Source of the DNA: Pedobacter nutrimenti
GTDB lineage: Bacteria; Bacteroidota; Bacteroidia; Sphingobacteriales; Sphingobacteriaceae
Direction: 5' to 3'
Length of the DNA: 64,000 nt
Assembly (NCBI RefSeq): GCF_003208655.1
Contig: NZ_QKLU01000007.1
Span: 1 to 64,000, forward strand
In this document: positions 25,464 to 33,793 of the stretch, one piece after another
How the letters are laid out: each line of letters begins with the position of its first letter
Numbering within the stretch: position 1 is the stretch's first letter
Notes under the pieces: generated by a model
What the model saw: the letters and a program-made list of their open reading frames with translations, nothing else
Databases searched by the model: none
What the model was told of the DNA's origin: nothing
Translations under genes and position numbers: made by a program

Positions 25464-26795
25464 TTAGTTTTTTGAAACAAGGAAAAGTTGATGACCGGCT
25501 TTAACGGTAACTTTCGGTGTTCTTAGTTTTTTAGAGAAGTAGCCCGATATACCCTGCACCACGCCACGGGAAAGGTCGCCTGCCGCCTGCTGCCCTGCAG
25601 AGCGGGTCATCATAATGGACGTGCCGGACGTCTGGCTCATGTTGGAGGCTATTTCCGTTAAGGCATTTACTTCAGGCGAATAAGGCACATATAAGCCTTG
25701 TTGTCCGTCCAAATCGTACACGGTTATTTCCATAGGGATAATATTGCCCTCAAATTCAATGGACGTTATTTTCAACTGTAACCTACCGCCTGCAAACTTT
25801 GCATTTGCTGTTAGCACCGTTCCCGCCGGAATAGTACGACCGGGCGTTTTCGCAGTTTCCATCAAACGCAAGCGCACACCACTTTCATCGGTTACAGTCT
25901 GCGTTTCCTGTACTATCGCCCTGATGCTGTTTTTGGGCTGCTGTACCTGCTTACTGGTTCCGGCTGTATAAAATCCCCTGTTACGGGTTTCGTTCCAGTT
26001 GGCAAGAAAAGCACTGTCTGTCGGCTCACGGTACAATGCAGACACCGCAGTTTTCCTCACAGGTGAGAACGCTACAAAATGTTCTTTTTGCGTACCGCCA
26101 CCCTTTACCGGAACCGTTGTATCTACTTTATTGGATTGTGGAACTGTATTTGTTGGCAAGTACTTTGCCGCCATTTGGTACGACTTCTCCATCAATGCCA
26201 TTTGGTCTTGCACGGTCGTTGTAGCGGGTACATCCTTTTCCGCCAGTTTCTCTTTCAGTTCATCAACCTGTTTGCGGAGTTCCTGCGTTTGATAATCGTT
26301 GTTGTCGTAAAATGAACCTAAAGTACTTTGGGCATTGCGATAACTGCTCAAAGCCGGATTGCCCTTAGCAGGCATACCACCTCCGTAAGCAGATCCGTCT
26401 TCGTTAACCTCATCCGGATTAGCAGCTTTCTTGTCGGCGGCACTGTCTTCGCTCCAGTAATCGGAAAGGGACATAAGCGCATTGCGTTTTTCCTGTTCTT
26501 TCTGTTCCAGCATTTCCTGTTCATACGCTTTTTGCTTATCCGATTGCATTCCGGCATCGGTAGCCTGTGGTACGGCATCATTCAAACCTATATCTACCGC
26601 CTTTTTCTTGTCGGAAGATGGTTTGAAGATTAAATACATACAGCCGAGAAATACCACGCCCATAAGGACAAAAATGATTGGCTTTTTTAGCTTTTCGGCT
26701 TTGTTCTGCGCACCGTCTTTCGGTGCATCCTGCTGGTTATTCAGGTCGTCATCTTCGACCAGAATACTCACTTTTTTGTTTTCATTATCTTTCAT
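25464..26795 (-). CDS. traM: Conjugative transposon protein TraM (VirB10-like)
   Basis: The 443-residue protein has a cytoplasmic N-terminus, one membrane helix (IIFVLMGVVFLGCMYLIF at about 39-56) and a long glutamine/alanine-rich periplasmic spacer. The C-terminal TraM domain includes AIVQETQTVTDESGVRLRL and a PAGTVLTANAKFAGGRLQL stretch. This layout equals VirB10, which spans the periplasm and couples inner and outer membrane complexes. It starts 11 bases inside the end of traL. Confidence 0.9.
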   Translation of the reverse strand: MKDNENKKVSILVEDDDLNNQQDAPKDGAQNKAEKLKKPIIFVLMGVVFLGCMYLIFKPSSDKKKAVDIGLNDAVPQATDAGMQSDKQKAYEQEMLEQKEQEKRNALMSLSDYWSEDSAADKKAANPDEVNEDGSAYGGGMPAKGNPALSSYRNAQSTLGSFYDNNDYQTQELRKQVDELKEKLAEKDVPATTTVQDQMALMEKSYQMAAKYLPTNTVPQSNKVDTTVPVKGGGTQKEHFVAFSPVRKTAVSALYREPTDSAFLANWNETRNRGFYTAGTSKQVQQPKNSIRAIVQETQTVTDESGVRLRLMETAKTPGRTIPAGTVLTANAKFAGGRLQLKITSIEFEGNIIPMEITVYDLDGQQGLYVPYSPEVNALTEIASNMSQTSGTSIMMTRSAGQQAAGDLSRGVVQGISGYFSKKLRTPKVTVKAGHQLFLVSKN

Positions 26796-27069
26796 ACATC
26801 TTATTTTTTAGGATTTTTGAAATACTGTCCTGCGGCGATACCGGGGACTTGTTTTGTTTGATAAGCGGGTTTTCGATATGCTCTATTTTCAGCTTGCTAT
26901 CGCTTGCGCCAACATCATAGCAGACTTTTGCTATTACTATAATGGACAACAACACATAGCCAGCGAAAAGCAATAGCGTATAGCGGTGCTGTTTTTTTAT
27001 GGGCAACTCCCGCCACCTGTCATCGAGCCTGTCAAACCACTTGCTGATTTTTGTTCGTAACTTTTTCAT
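26785..27069 (-). CDS. traL: Conjugal transfer protein TraL (DUF3989)
   Basis: I chose the ATG at 27069, giving 94 residues; a longer frame runs back into the preceding gene. The protein has a basic amphipathic start (MKKLRTKISKWFDRLDDRW), one membrane helix (LLLFAGYVLLSIIVIAKVCY) and a short periplasmic tail. This is the DUF3989/TraL pattern, sometimes mis-annotated as a nitrogen regulatory protein. It overlaps traM by 11 bases. Confidence 0.82.
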   Translation of the reverse strand: MKKLRTKISKWFDRLDDRWRELPIKKQHRYTLLLFAGYVLLSIIVIAKVCYDVGASDSKLKIEHIENPLIKQNKSPVSPQDSISKILKNKMYER

Positions 27070-27082
27070 TCCTTGACTGTTT

Positions 27083-27511
27083 TTAGTGCCTGAAACCTTT
27101 GCTTTTGGGAACAACTCTTTGCTTAGGCGCATCACTCACCAAAGCGATTGCCTCCCTTACTTTGGGAGCGGTAACCACTGATAGATTTGTGAGTTCCGAA
27201 TGCTTCAATAATTGCCCGTATTGGTCTTTTCTTGAAACCTCCATTTTTGAGAGGAAGAATTTTCCGTTCAGGTACTTGACCCACATACTGCATTCCACAT
27301 GGGGCTTGTCTTCACCTGCCCATTGCAGGTAGCCCGTAACCAACAGTACGGGCTTAGGTGCGCCCTCTGTTCCTTTACGACAACTTTCGAGGTATTCGCC
27401 TATGCTATCTTTGAGCTTTCCGGGATATGCCCCCTGCGTATGGAAATAGCCGTTATATCCTTTGTCGGTAAGGATTTTGGCGAACGTGTTTAAATCTGAT
27501 AATGCTTCCAT
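27083..27511 (-). CDS. Unknown protein inserted between traK and traL
   Basis: The 142-residue protein is read from ATG 27511. It is soluble, with W and Y residues in a LVTGYLQWAGEDKPHVECSM segment that looks like a beta sheet, and has no signal peptide. CTnDOT itself has no gene here, but the 10- and 13-base gaps show that this one belongs to the operon. I do not recognise a domain. It could be an accessory or regulatory protein of this ICE subfamily. Confidence 0.65.
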   Translation of the reverse strand: MEALSDLNTFAKILTDKGYNGYFHTQGAYPGKLKDSIGEYLESCRKGTEGAPKPVLLVTGYLQWAGEDKPHVECSMWVKYLNGKFFLSKMEVSRKDQYGQLLKHSELTNLSVVTAPKVREAIALVSDAPKQRVVPKSKGFRH

Positions 27512-27521
27512 AAAATTGGTT

Positions 27522-28145
27522 TTAGCGTTCGATAACCTCCATGTCTTTGTTTTCCAGCACGGCAAATTTTTCGATGTTGAAGCCCTGCGGATTGTTGTCC
27601 GAACGGACGGAGTTCACGAGGTAGCAAGAGGTAACAAGGCTGCGCCTGGTTACATTGCTTGAACGGATGATGAATTGCTTGGCGTAGGTACGAACCGCAT
27701 AAGGATAGGTATCGAAATTGCAGACGACACTATCTACTTCGATGCGCTGTTGTACGTTGCCCGAAATGATACGGTTGTAATAGCCCTTTTCCGAAAGGTC
27801 TTTGTAGTAATCAAAAGCCGATTTATCTGCGAGATTAAAAGCCCGCTTCATATTGCTTTCGATAGCATTCTTATCGGGTGCGAGCGTAAAAAACAATTCA
27901 TGGAAACGCCTAACGTGTTCACGGGCTTCCACTGGTCGGTTAATGCTGGCATCCTGTGATAAAGCAAGCATCAATGATTTGCCGTTATCCAATACATAAA
28001 TCTTTTGTCTTTGTAACTCCGCAAAGCGGTAGGACTGCCAAAGGGCATATCCTACCACTGCAATGCAGAGAATGGCAAAAACAATAGCGTACAGTCTTAT
28101 CTGTCTAAAACTGTTTTCGATGTTTCTTAATGTTTTAAATTCCAT
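27522..28145 (-). CDS. traK: Conjugative transposon protein TraK (VirB8-like)
   Basis: The 207-residue protein has a short cytoplasmic start, a membrane helix (LYAIVFAILCIAVVGYALW at about 18-36) and a periplasmic domain ending in TRRSLVTSCYLVNSVRSDNN. The size and topology match TraK, the Bacteroidota counterpart of VirB8, which helps assemble the type IV channel. It lies 11 bases downstream of traJ, in CTnDOT order. Confidence 0.9.
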   Translation of the reverse strand: MEFKTLRNIENSFRQIRLYAIVFAILCIAVVGYALWQSYRFAELQRQKIYVLDNGKSLMLALSQDASINRPVEAREHVRRFHELFFTLAPDKNAIESNMKRAFNLADKSAFDYYKDLSEKGYYNRIISGNVQQRIEVDSVVCNFDTYPYAVRTYAKQFIIRSSNVTRRSLVTSCYLVNSVRSDNNPQGFNIEKFAVLENKDMEVIER

Positions 28146-28156
28146 TTTTACGATGA

Positions 28157-29155
28157 TTAATTTTTGTTCAATAGCCTGCCGCCAATGTTGCCCACTGCGG
28201 CTCCCGTTCCGGCTCCGGCAAGATTTCCTGTTTTTGCAGCCGTAGAGTTTACGTTACGCATAAAGTTTCCTGCACCGCCTGCCTGTATTACCCAGCCCGC
28301 CACCGTTGGGATAGTGAAGTAGCCCACTATGCCTATCAGCATAAAAATGATATACACGGTATTGGAAGTATCGGGGATGTAAGTAGGGTCTGCCAGCATT
28401 TCAATATCCCGCTCCAGTATGAGCGATTGTATTTTCGCCAGTATGGAACTGAACATATCGGATATGGGCAGCCACAGATAAACGCTGATATATCGGGTTA
28501 GCCATTGCGTGAGCGTGGACTGAAAACCGTCCCAAACGCTTATCGCAAAGGCTATCGGCCCCAATATAGACAGTACGATGAGGAAGAACGTCCGTATCGT
28601 ATCTATGACCAATGCCGCTGCCTGAAAGAGTATCTCCAGCAGGTCACGAAACCACTCCTTTATGGCTTTCTCCATTTTATAGGCTTGCCTGTCGAGATAC
28701 ATTCCCGTCATGGTAGCCAAATCGGACGGCGACCAGCCCAATTCGTCCAGCTTCTTATCAAATTCCTCGTCGCTTACGAGGTAAGCGGTTTCGGGATTGC
28801 GAAGCATGGCTTCCCGCTCCAACTGGTCTTTTTGCTGTTGTAGCTTGTTCAGGTCAAGTACCTGCCCTTCGAGCATGGAGTGCGTGCCTTTTACTACGGG
28901 AGACATTACCGCATTGATGGTTCCTAAAACCATCGTGGGAAAAAACATAATGCAAAGCCCGATGGCGAACGGACGGAGCAAAGGGAACACGTCTATGGGT
29001 TCTGCCCGGCTCAACGCCTGCCACACTTTCAGCGCAACGTAGAACAGTGCGCCCAATCCGGCAATTCCTTTGGCTATTGCAGCCATGTCTGCCGTCAATG
29101 GCATCATTTCATCGTACAGGCTGCGCAGCATTTCGTGAAGGTTATTCCATTCCAT
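28157..29155 (-). CDS. traJ: Conjugative transposon protein TraJ (VirB6-like)
   Basis: The 332-residue inner-membrane protein has several hydrophobic helices, including GIAGLGALFYVALKVWQAL, RTFFLIVLSILGPIAFAI and VYIIFMLIGIVGYFTIPTV. A glycine/alanine-rich C-terminus follows. TraJ is the polytopic VirB6-like component of the channel. The gene begins 3 bases after the traI stop, so the two are coupled. Confidence 0.9.
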   Translation of the reverse strand: MEWNNLHEMLRSLYDEMMPLTADMAAIAKGIAGLGALFYVALKVWQALSRAEPIDVFPLLRPFAIGLCIMFFPTMVLGTINAVMSPVVKGTHSMLEGQVLDLNKLQQQKDQLEREAMLRNPETAYLVSDEEFDKKLDELGWSPSDLATMTGMYLDRQAYKMEKAIKEWFRDLLEILFQAAALVIDTIRTFFLIVLSILGPIAFAISVWDGFQSTLTQWLTRYISVYLWLPISDMFSSILAKIQSLILERDIEMLADPTYIPDTSNTVYIIFMLIGIVGYFTIPTVAGWVIQAGGAGNFMRNVNSTAAKTGNLAGAGTGAAVGNIGGRLLNKN

Positions 29156-29158
29156 AGC

Positions 29159-29791
29159 TTACCAATATTTTTGTTCTGCGGTTCCGTACAGTTCCAGCAC
29201 ACGCTTGGTGTTGTTCTGTTTCTTCGCCCTCAAAATGCTTACAGAAATATTTTTATTGGTGTAATAGCGTACAAGGTTATGGTAGTCCTTAACCTCTTTG
29301 TACACTTTGTCGATTATATCCATACGCTCCTTATCATTTAAGGAAAGCCCGGTCGAGGTAACGATTTGTTTCAACTCTTTCAGCAACTCGGTACTTTCAT
29401 TCAGAAGCGTAGAATAACCATTAGCAATTGCCGTCAATTCCTGTGGGGTGAAATTGGGGTCGTTCATCATCTTGCCGAAATTCTTCACGTACATTTCGGA
29501 CACATCGCCCACCAGCAAAACGGTCTGCTGTACCTTGCGGGCATCTTTAACCAGGTTGTTTACGGCTTTCAGTTTGTCGTAATACTCTTTGCCTTGGTCA
29601 TACACCTTTTTTACCTCATTGAAATTCTTAACCACATTCGATACGGTGGATGAGGTCTGCACGATTTCGTTTGCACTGTTGAGAATGCCGGAGATAAGAT
29701 TACCGGGGTCAGTTACTACAAATTGTGCTTTAGCGGATGGTGCAACGGCAAGCATAATTGCCGTACACACCAGTAACATTGCTTTTTTCAT
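29159..29791 (-). CDS. traI: Conjugal transfer protein TraI (DUF4141)
   Basis: The 210-residue protein has a signal peptide (AVAPSAKAQ, about residue 22) followed by a mostly helical, coiled-coil-like periplasmic body starting FVVTDPGNLISGILNSANEI. The DUF4141 family resembles the VirB5 type of minor pilus or tip protein in layout. It is encoded between the 71-residue protein gene and traJ. Confidence 0.88.
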   Translation of the reverse strand: MKKAMLLVCTAIMLAVAPSAKAQFVVTDPGNLISGILNSANEIVQTSSTVSNVVKNFNEVKKVYDQGKEYYDKLKAVNNLVKDARKVQQTVLLVGDVSEMYVKNFGKMMNDPNFTPQELTAIANGYSTLLNESTELLKELKQIVTSTGLSLNDKERMDIIDKVYKEVKDYHNLVRYYTNKNISVSILRAKKQNNTKRVLELYGTAEQKYW

Positions 29792-29853
29792 TGTTTCTGA
29801 TTTTTAAAAATTAATAACTGTTTGATTTTTTCTTTTCCTGTTGAAAAGCTGCT

Positions 29854-30069
29854 TTACATTTTCCGACCCATTTTCCTTTTTGGTTCAGGAGGCTTCTTTT
29901 GTTGCAGGTCATTGAGCCGGGTAAAAAAGTCTTGCAGGCTTTGAGGTTGGGATGCTGCTGCTTCCTTGCACAGTTTTGCAAAATCCTGTTCCTCTTTGTT
30001 GGTGGGGTCGGCTTCAAATATCAAAGCCTTGTTACCACCAATGGGCAGTGTGATTTTCTCCTTTTCCAC
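29854..30069 (-). CDS. Small tra-operon protein, position of TraH
   Basis: The 71-residue protein starts MEKEKITLPIGGNKALIFEA, is charged, and ends with a basic proline-rich tail (KKPPEPKRKMGRKM). It has no signal peptide or membrane helix. It lies 20 bases after traG and 62 bases before traI, which is the place of traH in CTnDOT, but I cannot confirm homology. Another overlapping frame on this strand has no credible start. Confidence 0.55.
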   Translation of the reverse strand: MEKEKITLPIGGNKALIFEADPTNKEEQDFAKLCKEAAASQPQSLQDFFTRLNDLQQKKPPEPKRKMGRKM

Positions 30070-30089
30070 TTCTCTTGCTTTTAAAATGA

Positions 30090-32597
30090 TTAGTAACTGT
30101 TTGCTTTCTCACGTCTTTGGAGGGCAATGCGTTTAATGGCTTGCTCCACGTTACCATCCAGTTCATGGGCAAGCTGCATCACTTCCATTTTTTCGGTTTC
30201 CTCCGTGGTGTAGGCTAAGTATTCTTCGAGCGATACCTCTGTGGCGTAAACTGCGGAATGCGTACCGCCCAGCCCAATCCATACTTCTTTGTAAAGCCTT
30301 GACGGGTCGTTGTTCATGTTGATGGAAAGGATTTGTGATTTTTCCTTTTCGGTAAGTCCGAGCATCGCCTGAATGTCATCGAACTTGTTCATGTACTTGC
30401 GCTGGTCAAGCAGGATTTTGCAGTCGGAGTTGTTGATGATACTTTCTTTCACGATGGGCGACTGGATGATGTCGTCCACTTCCTGCGTAACCACGATGGC
30501 TTCACCAAAGAATTTGCGGACGGTCTTAAACAAATACTTGATGTATTCTGCCATACCCTCTTTAGCAATCGCTTTCCACGCTTCTTCAATCAGTATCAGC
30601 TTACGCACACCTTTGAGCCTGCGCATCTTGTTGATGAACACTTCCATAATGATGATTGTGACCACGGGAAAGAGGATTTTGTGGTCTTTTATCGCATCAA
30701 TTTCAAACACGATAAAACGTTTGGAAAGCAGGTCGAGTTGCTTATCGGAGTTCAACAGGTAATCGTATTCGCCGCCCTTGTAGTAAGGTTCCAGTACGTT
30801 CAGGAAATTGGCGAGGTCAAAGTCTTTTTCCCTTACCTGCTTTTCTTCCAGTACCGTTTTGTAATCACCCTTTACATATTCGTAGAATCCGTTGAACGAT
30901 GGGTATTCATCGTTTTGCTTAATGTGGTCAATGTAACCGCTCACGGCGTTTGACAACGCCACTTCTTCCGAACGCTTCGGCGGTTCGTCATCACGCTTCC
31001 AAAGCGTAAGGATGAGGGTTTTGATGCTTTCCCTTTTCTCAATGTCAAATACGCCGTCATCGGTATAAAAGGGATTGAACGCAATCGGGTTCTCTTCGGT
31101 GTAAGTAAAGTAAACCCCGTCTTCACCTCTGGTCTTTCCTTTAATCAGTTCGCATAAGCCCTGATAGGAATTACCTGTGTCCACGAGCAGGACGTGTGCG
31201 CCCTGTTCGTAATATTGGCGCACCATGTGGTTAGTGAAAAAAGACTTACCCGAACCCGATGGCCCCAAGATGAACTTGTTGCGGTTCGTGATGATGCCTT
31301 TTTTCATTGGCAGGTCGGAAATATCCAAATGGATAGGCTTACCCGTAAGCCTGTCTGCCATCTTGATACCGAAAGGCGATGGTGAACTTTGATAATTGGT
31401 TTCTTCGGTGAAGAAACACAGGGCGGGTTCAATGAACGTGTAAAAACTTTCCTCGCTTGGAAAGTCGGCCGCATTGCCCGGCATAGCCGCCCAATACAGC
31501 GTGGCAACGTCAATGGTATTGTGGCGAGGCTTGCACTCCATTAAAGCCAATGCGCTACCGGTATCGTTCTTTAGCTGTTTGAGTTCGTTTGCATCATCCG
31601 ACCACGCCATTACATTGAAGTGCGCACGGATAGACGAAAGCCCGAAGCTGTGGGCTTCGTTCAGGTACTTTTCAATCCACTCTTTGTTGATTTGATTTGC
31701 ACGGCTATACCTTGCCAGCGAGTGCATATTCCTTGCGGATTTTTCAAACTTGCGCAGGTTCTCATCGCTGTTATCCAAAAATAAATACTGGTTGTAGATA
31801 TGGTTACAGCTAAGGAGCAAGCCCACCGGAGCCGCAAAGGACAACAGGCAGTCGCTTCTATCGGTGGACAGCTTTTCATAACGTGTATTTGCTGATACTG
31901 TTCCGGGCAAATCGTCTGTATCTGAAAGCGTGTGCAGGCACAATCGCTTATTACCGATGCGCACATCTTCCGTACCGAGTGCCAAATCCTGCAACGGCGT
32001 ATTGGCTGTCCGTGATAAGGTCAGGTATTGCTCCAACAATCCCTGTTTTTCATTTGCACCGATGATGTCATCTTCTGTCAACCGTTCCAGTTTCACAAAC
32101 CCGCTGTCGTTGATGATGCGCTCGAATTGCGCCACCGCTTCCATAAATCGGCGGACGGTTTCTTTATCCCTTATTTCTTTCGGGATAAGAACGCCTTTGC
32201 AAAGCGAACTAAAGTTGCTTTGCATCCGCATACGCTCTTTGGTTGTCTTCGTCAAAAAGAGGTAGCAGTAATGGTTGAGAAAAGGACGCTCGTTGAAATG
32301 TTGCTGGTAGGATTTCGCTAAGAAACTCAATCCGTCCTGTGCAATATCCGGTGCATAATTTTCCTTGATGAACCAATCCTGTTTGTGGATGATGGAGTAA
32401 TCCGGTAAGGTTTTGATTGCCTTGTGCCATGCGGAGTGTATGGCATCGTACTCCGGTGATGCTACGGTAAACAGTTCCGGCAGGTGTACCCGAAAGCAGG
32501 CGGTAATGTCTGCATCTTTTGAAATGACGCAGTTGTGTTCCACCGCCAGTAATGGAAACTTGCTTTCCAGCGTTGTAGTTTTTGCGGTGTTTCTCAT
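30090..32597 (-). CDS. traG: TraG conjugation ATPase (VirB4-like)
   Basis: The 835-residue protein is the VirB4-type motor ATPase of the transfer apparatus. The N-terminal half is the TraG_N region; the ATPase core has Walker A GPSGSGKSFF (about 444-453) and Walker B RKLILIEEAWKAI (about 669). A motif VVTQEVDDI follows, typical of this class. The start overlaps the traF stop by 4 bases (ATGA). The length fits the family and no motif is missing. Confidence 0.95.
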   Translation of the reverse strand: MRNTAKTTTLESKFPLLAVEHNCVISKDADITACFRVHLPELFTVASPEYDAIHSAWHKAIKTLPDYSIIHKQDWFIKENYAPDIAQDGLSFLAKSYQQHFNERPFLNHYCYLFLTKTTKERMRMQSNFSSLCKGVLIPKEIRDKETVRRFMEAVAQFERIINDSGFVKLERLTEDDIIGANEKQGLLEQYLTLSRTANTPLQDLALGTEDVRIGNKRLCLHTLSDTDDLPGTVSANTRYEKLSTDRSDCLLSFAAPVGLLLSCNHIYNQYLFLDNSDENLRKFEKSARNMHSLARYSRANQINKEWIEKYLNEAHSFGLSSIRAHFNVMAWSDDANELKQLKNDTGSALALMECKPRHNTIDVATLYWAAMPGNAADFPSEESFYTFIEPALCFFTEETNYQSSPSPFGIKMADRLTGKPIHLDISDLPMKKGIITNRNKFILGPSGSGKSFFTNHMVRQYYEQGAHVLLVDTGNSYQGLCELIKGKTRGEDGVYFTYTEENPIAFNPFYTDDGVFDIEKRESIKTLILTLWKRDDEPPKRSEEVALSNAVSGYIDHIKQNDEYPSFNGFYEYVKGDYKTVLEEKQVREKDFDLANFLNVLEPYYKGGEYDYLLNSDKQLDLLSKRFIVFEIDAIKDHKILFPVVTIIIMEVFINKMRRLKGVRKLILIEEAWKAIAKEGMAEYIKYLFKTVRKFFGEAIVVTQEVDDIIQSPIVKESIINNSDCKILLDQRKYMNKFDDIQAMLGLTEKEKSQILSINMNNDPSRLYKEVWIGLGGTHSAVYATEVSLEEYLAYTTEETEKMEVMQLAHELDGNVEQAIKRIALQRREKANSY

Positions 32598-32926
32598 ACG
32601 GCATCGGATTTAGAGGTGAACCTTAAACTGCGATGTACCGCTTTGCGACTGATGATGTATTTGGGATGCTTTTTCTTTGCGCCCAGCTTCATCAACCCGT
32701 GTTCGCCGTACTTGCCATTTAATGAGAATGTTTTCCAAACAATCAGTGATGCACCGCCTGCGCCTATGAACAGGCAGATGTAGGAGTTTACGCCTGCCAT
32801 GTACATAATCATAACAAGGATAAGCACGCCGAGCAAGCCACCTGCGAAGATGAACAGGTATTGTGCTTTCAGCCCTTTGAACTCTACGGTTCTTCCAATG
32901 CCTTTGTTGATGTTGTAATTACTCAT
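32594..32926 (-). CDS. traF: TraF (DUF4133), VirB3-like membrane protein
   Basis: I chose ATG 32926, giving 110 residues (MSNYNINKGIGRTVEFKGLK). Two membrane helices follow (YLFIFAGGLLGVLILVMIMY and YICLFIGAGGASLIVW), then a basic tail. The small two-helix protein ahead of the VirB4 ATPase gene corresponds to VirB3. The 4-base overlap with traG fits translational coupling. Confidence 0.88.
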   Translation of the reverse strand: MSNYNINKGIGRTVEFKGLKAQYLFIFAGGLLGVLILVMIMYMAGVNSYICLFIGAGGASLIVWKTFSLNGKYGEHGLMKLGAKKKHPKYIISRKAVHRSLRFTSKSDAV

Positions 32927-32937
32927 AGGGCATTGGA

Positions 32938-33243
32938 TTAAAGGAAGAATGAACGCAGGATGGTTGCTGCAACGATTAAGAAGATACACGCACCGAACCA
33001 GCTTGCCGCCGTTTTCGATGTGTCCGGGTCGCCACTGCTGAATTTGTTGTAAACCTTTACACCTCCGATTAACCCAACCACCGCACCGATGGCATAAATC
33101 AATTTGGTAGCCGGGTCAAAATATCCCGTTACCATTTGTGTTGCTTCCTGAATGCCAGCATTGCCGTTTCCCTGTGCGAACACACCAAATGCCGACAGTA
33201 ACGCAACGCCTGTCAGCAATACTTTTTTCTTTCTTCTTTCCAT
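32938..33243 (-). CDS. traE: TraE (DUF4134), pilin-like membrane protein
   Basis: The 101-residue protein has a cleavable signal peptide (LSAFGVFAQ, about residue 23) and two hydrophobic helices (LIYAIGAVVGLIGGVKVYNK and ASWFGACIFLIVAATILRSF). Small DUF4134 proteins are VirB2-like in size and topology. It is the first gene of the downstream part of the tra operon; traD, normally next door upstream, lies 4.5 kb away beyond the defence-like module. A tandem TGGCAGTG repeat lies about 110 bases upstream. Confidence 0.88.
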   Translation of the reverse strand: MERRKKKVLLTGVALLSAFGVFAQGNGNAGIQEATQMVTGYFDPATKLIYAIGAVVGLIGGVKVYNKFSSGDPDTSKTAASWFGACIFLIVAATILRSFFL

Positions 33244-33352
33244 AATCTGAATGAATTATTTTGTTTCTACTTCCCGCTTTCTGTGGGCTTTCGGAACAAA
33301 AGTGTCAGGAAAAAAGAGGCGCAATAACGATGTGTCTTTCAGTGGAATTACT

Positions 33353-33370
33353 TGGCAGTGAGTGGCAGTG
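33353..33370. repeat. Tandem TGGCAGTG repeat upstream of traE
   Basis: Two copies of TGGCAGTG with a 10-base period lie in the gap between the divergent traE and XRE genes. The same pair with the same period recurs at 39989-40006 upstream of mobA and traA. One helical turn of spacing suggests binding of a protein, possibly a transfer regulator. Confidence 0.55.
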
Positions 33371-33424
33371 TTATGAGTAATTGATACCTATGAAATACAT
33401 ATTTTTCAAATCATAGAATTTTAT

Positions 33425-33446
33425 TACTTTTGGACAAATGATGTCC
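33425..33446 (+). promoter_or_regulatory. Promoter box and start-codon palindrome of the XRE gene
   Basis: TACTTTTG (33425-33432) fits the Bacteroidota -7 consensus TAnnTTTG and ends 5 bases before the first ATG, so transcription should start at or next to the ATG. A palindrome GGACA-N5-TGTCC (33432-33446) spans the start codons. It is a plausible operator for autoregulation by the XRE protein. Confidence 0.55.
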
Positions 33447-33773
33447 AAGAAGTCAATGTCAACATTAGAAAGAATATCATTTGGCGAGTATGTCCGGTCA
33501 TTAAGGGGAAAAGCGAATCTTCCTCTTAGAAAAGTCGCAGCGGAATTGAATATTGATACGTCAACATTGAGTAAAATAGAGAAGAATGAACGAAATGCCA
33601 ATGAACAAATCATTGATGGAATTTCAAGAATGTTCAAAATTGACCAGTCCGAACTAAAGGTTAGATACATTAGCGATAAGATCACTAATCAACTTCTTAA
33701 TGAGGAAGATGGACTTGAAATCCTAAAAATAGTAGAGAAGAAAATCAAATACTATCGAAGAAAAAAAACTTAG
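33438..33773 (+). CDS. XRE-type helix-turn-helix regulator of the defence-like module
   Basis: The 111-residue protein has a Cro/C1-type helix-turn-helix (SFGEYVRSLRGKANLPLRKV, then LNIDTSTLSKIEKNERNAN) at about 12-70 and a short charged tail. Such proteins often control restriction-modification and other defence operons (C proteins). The gene is first in the plus-strand module and 20 bases from the next gene. An alternative ATG at 33456 (MSTLERIS) is possible. The mRNA may be leaderless. Confidence 0.88.
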   Translation: MMSKKSMSTLERISFGEYVRSLRGKANLPLRKVAAELNIDTSTLSKIEKNERNANEQIIDGISRMFKIDQSELKVRYISDKITNQLLNEEDGLEILKIVEKKIKYYRRKKT

Positions 33774-33793
33774 ACTTAACTTAAATAGAAATT

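Noticed and set aside
29811..30017. Alternative frame over the 71-residue tra gene
   Set aside because: It is the same DNA shifted by one frame, has no start context, and its translation is low-complexity Lys/Arg/Pro.
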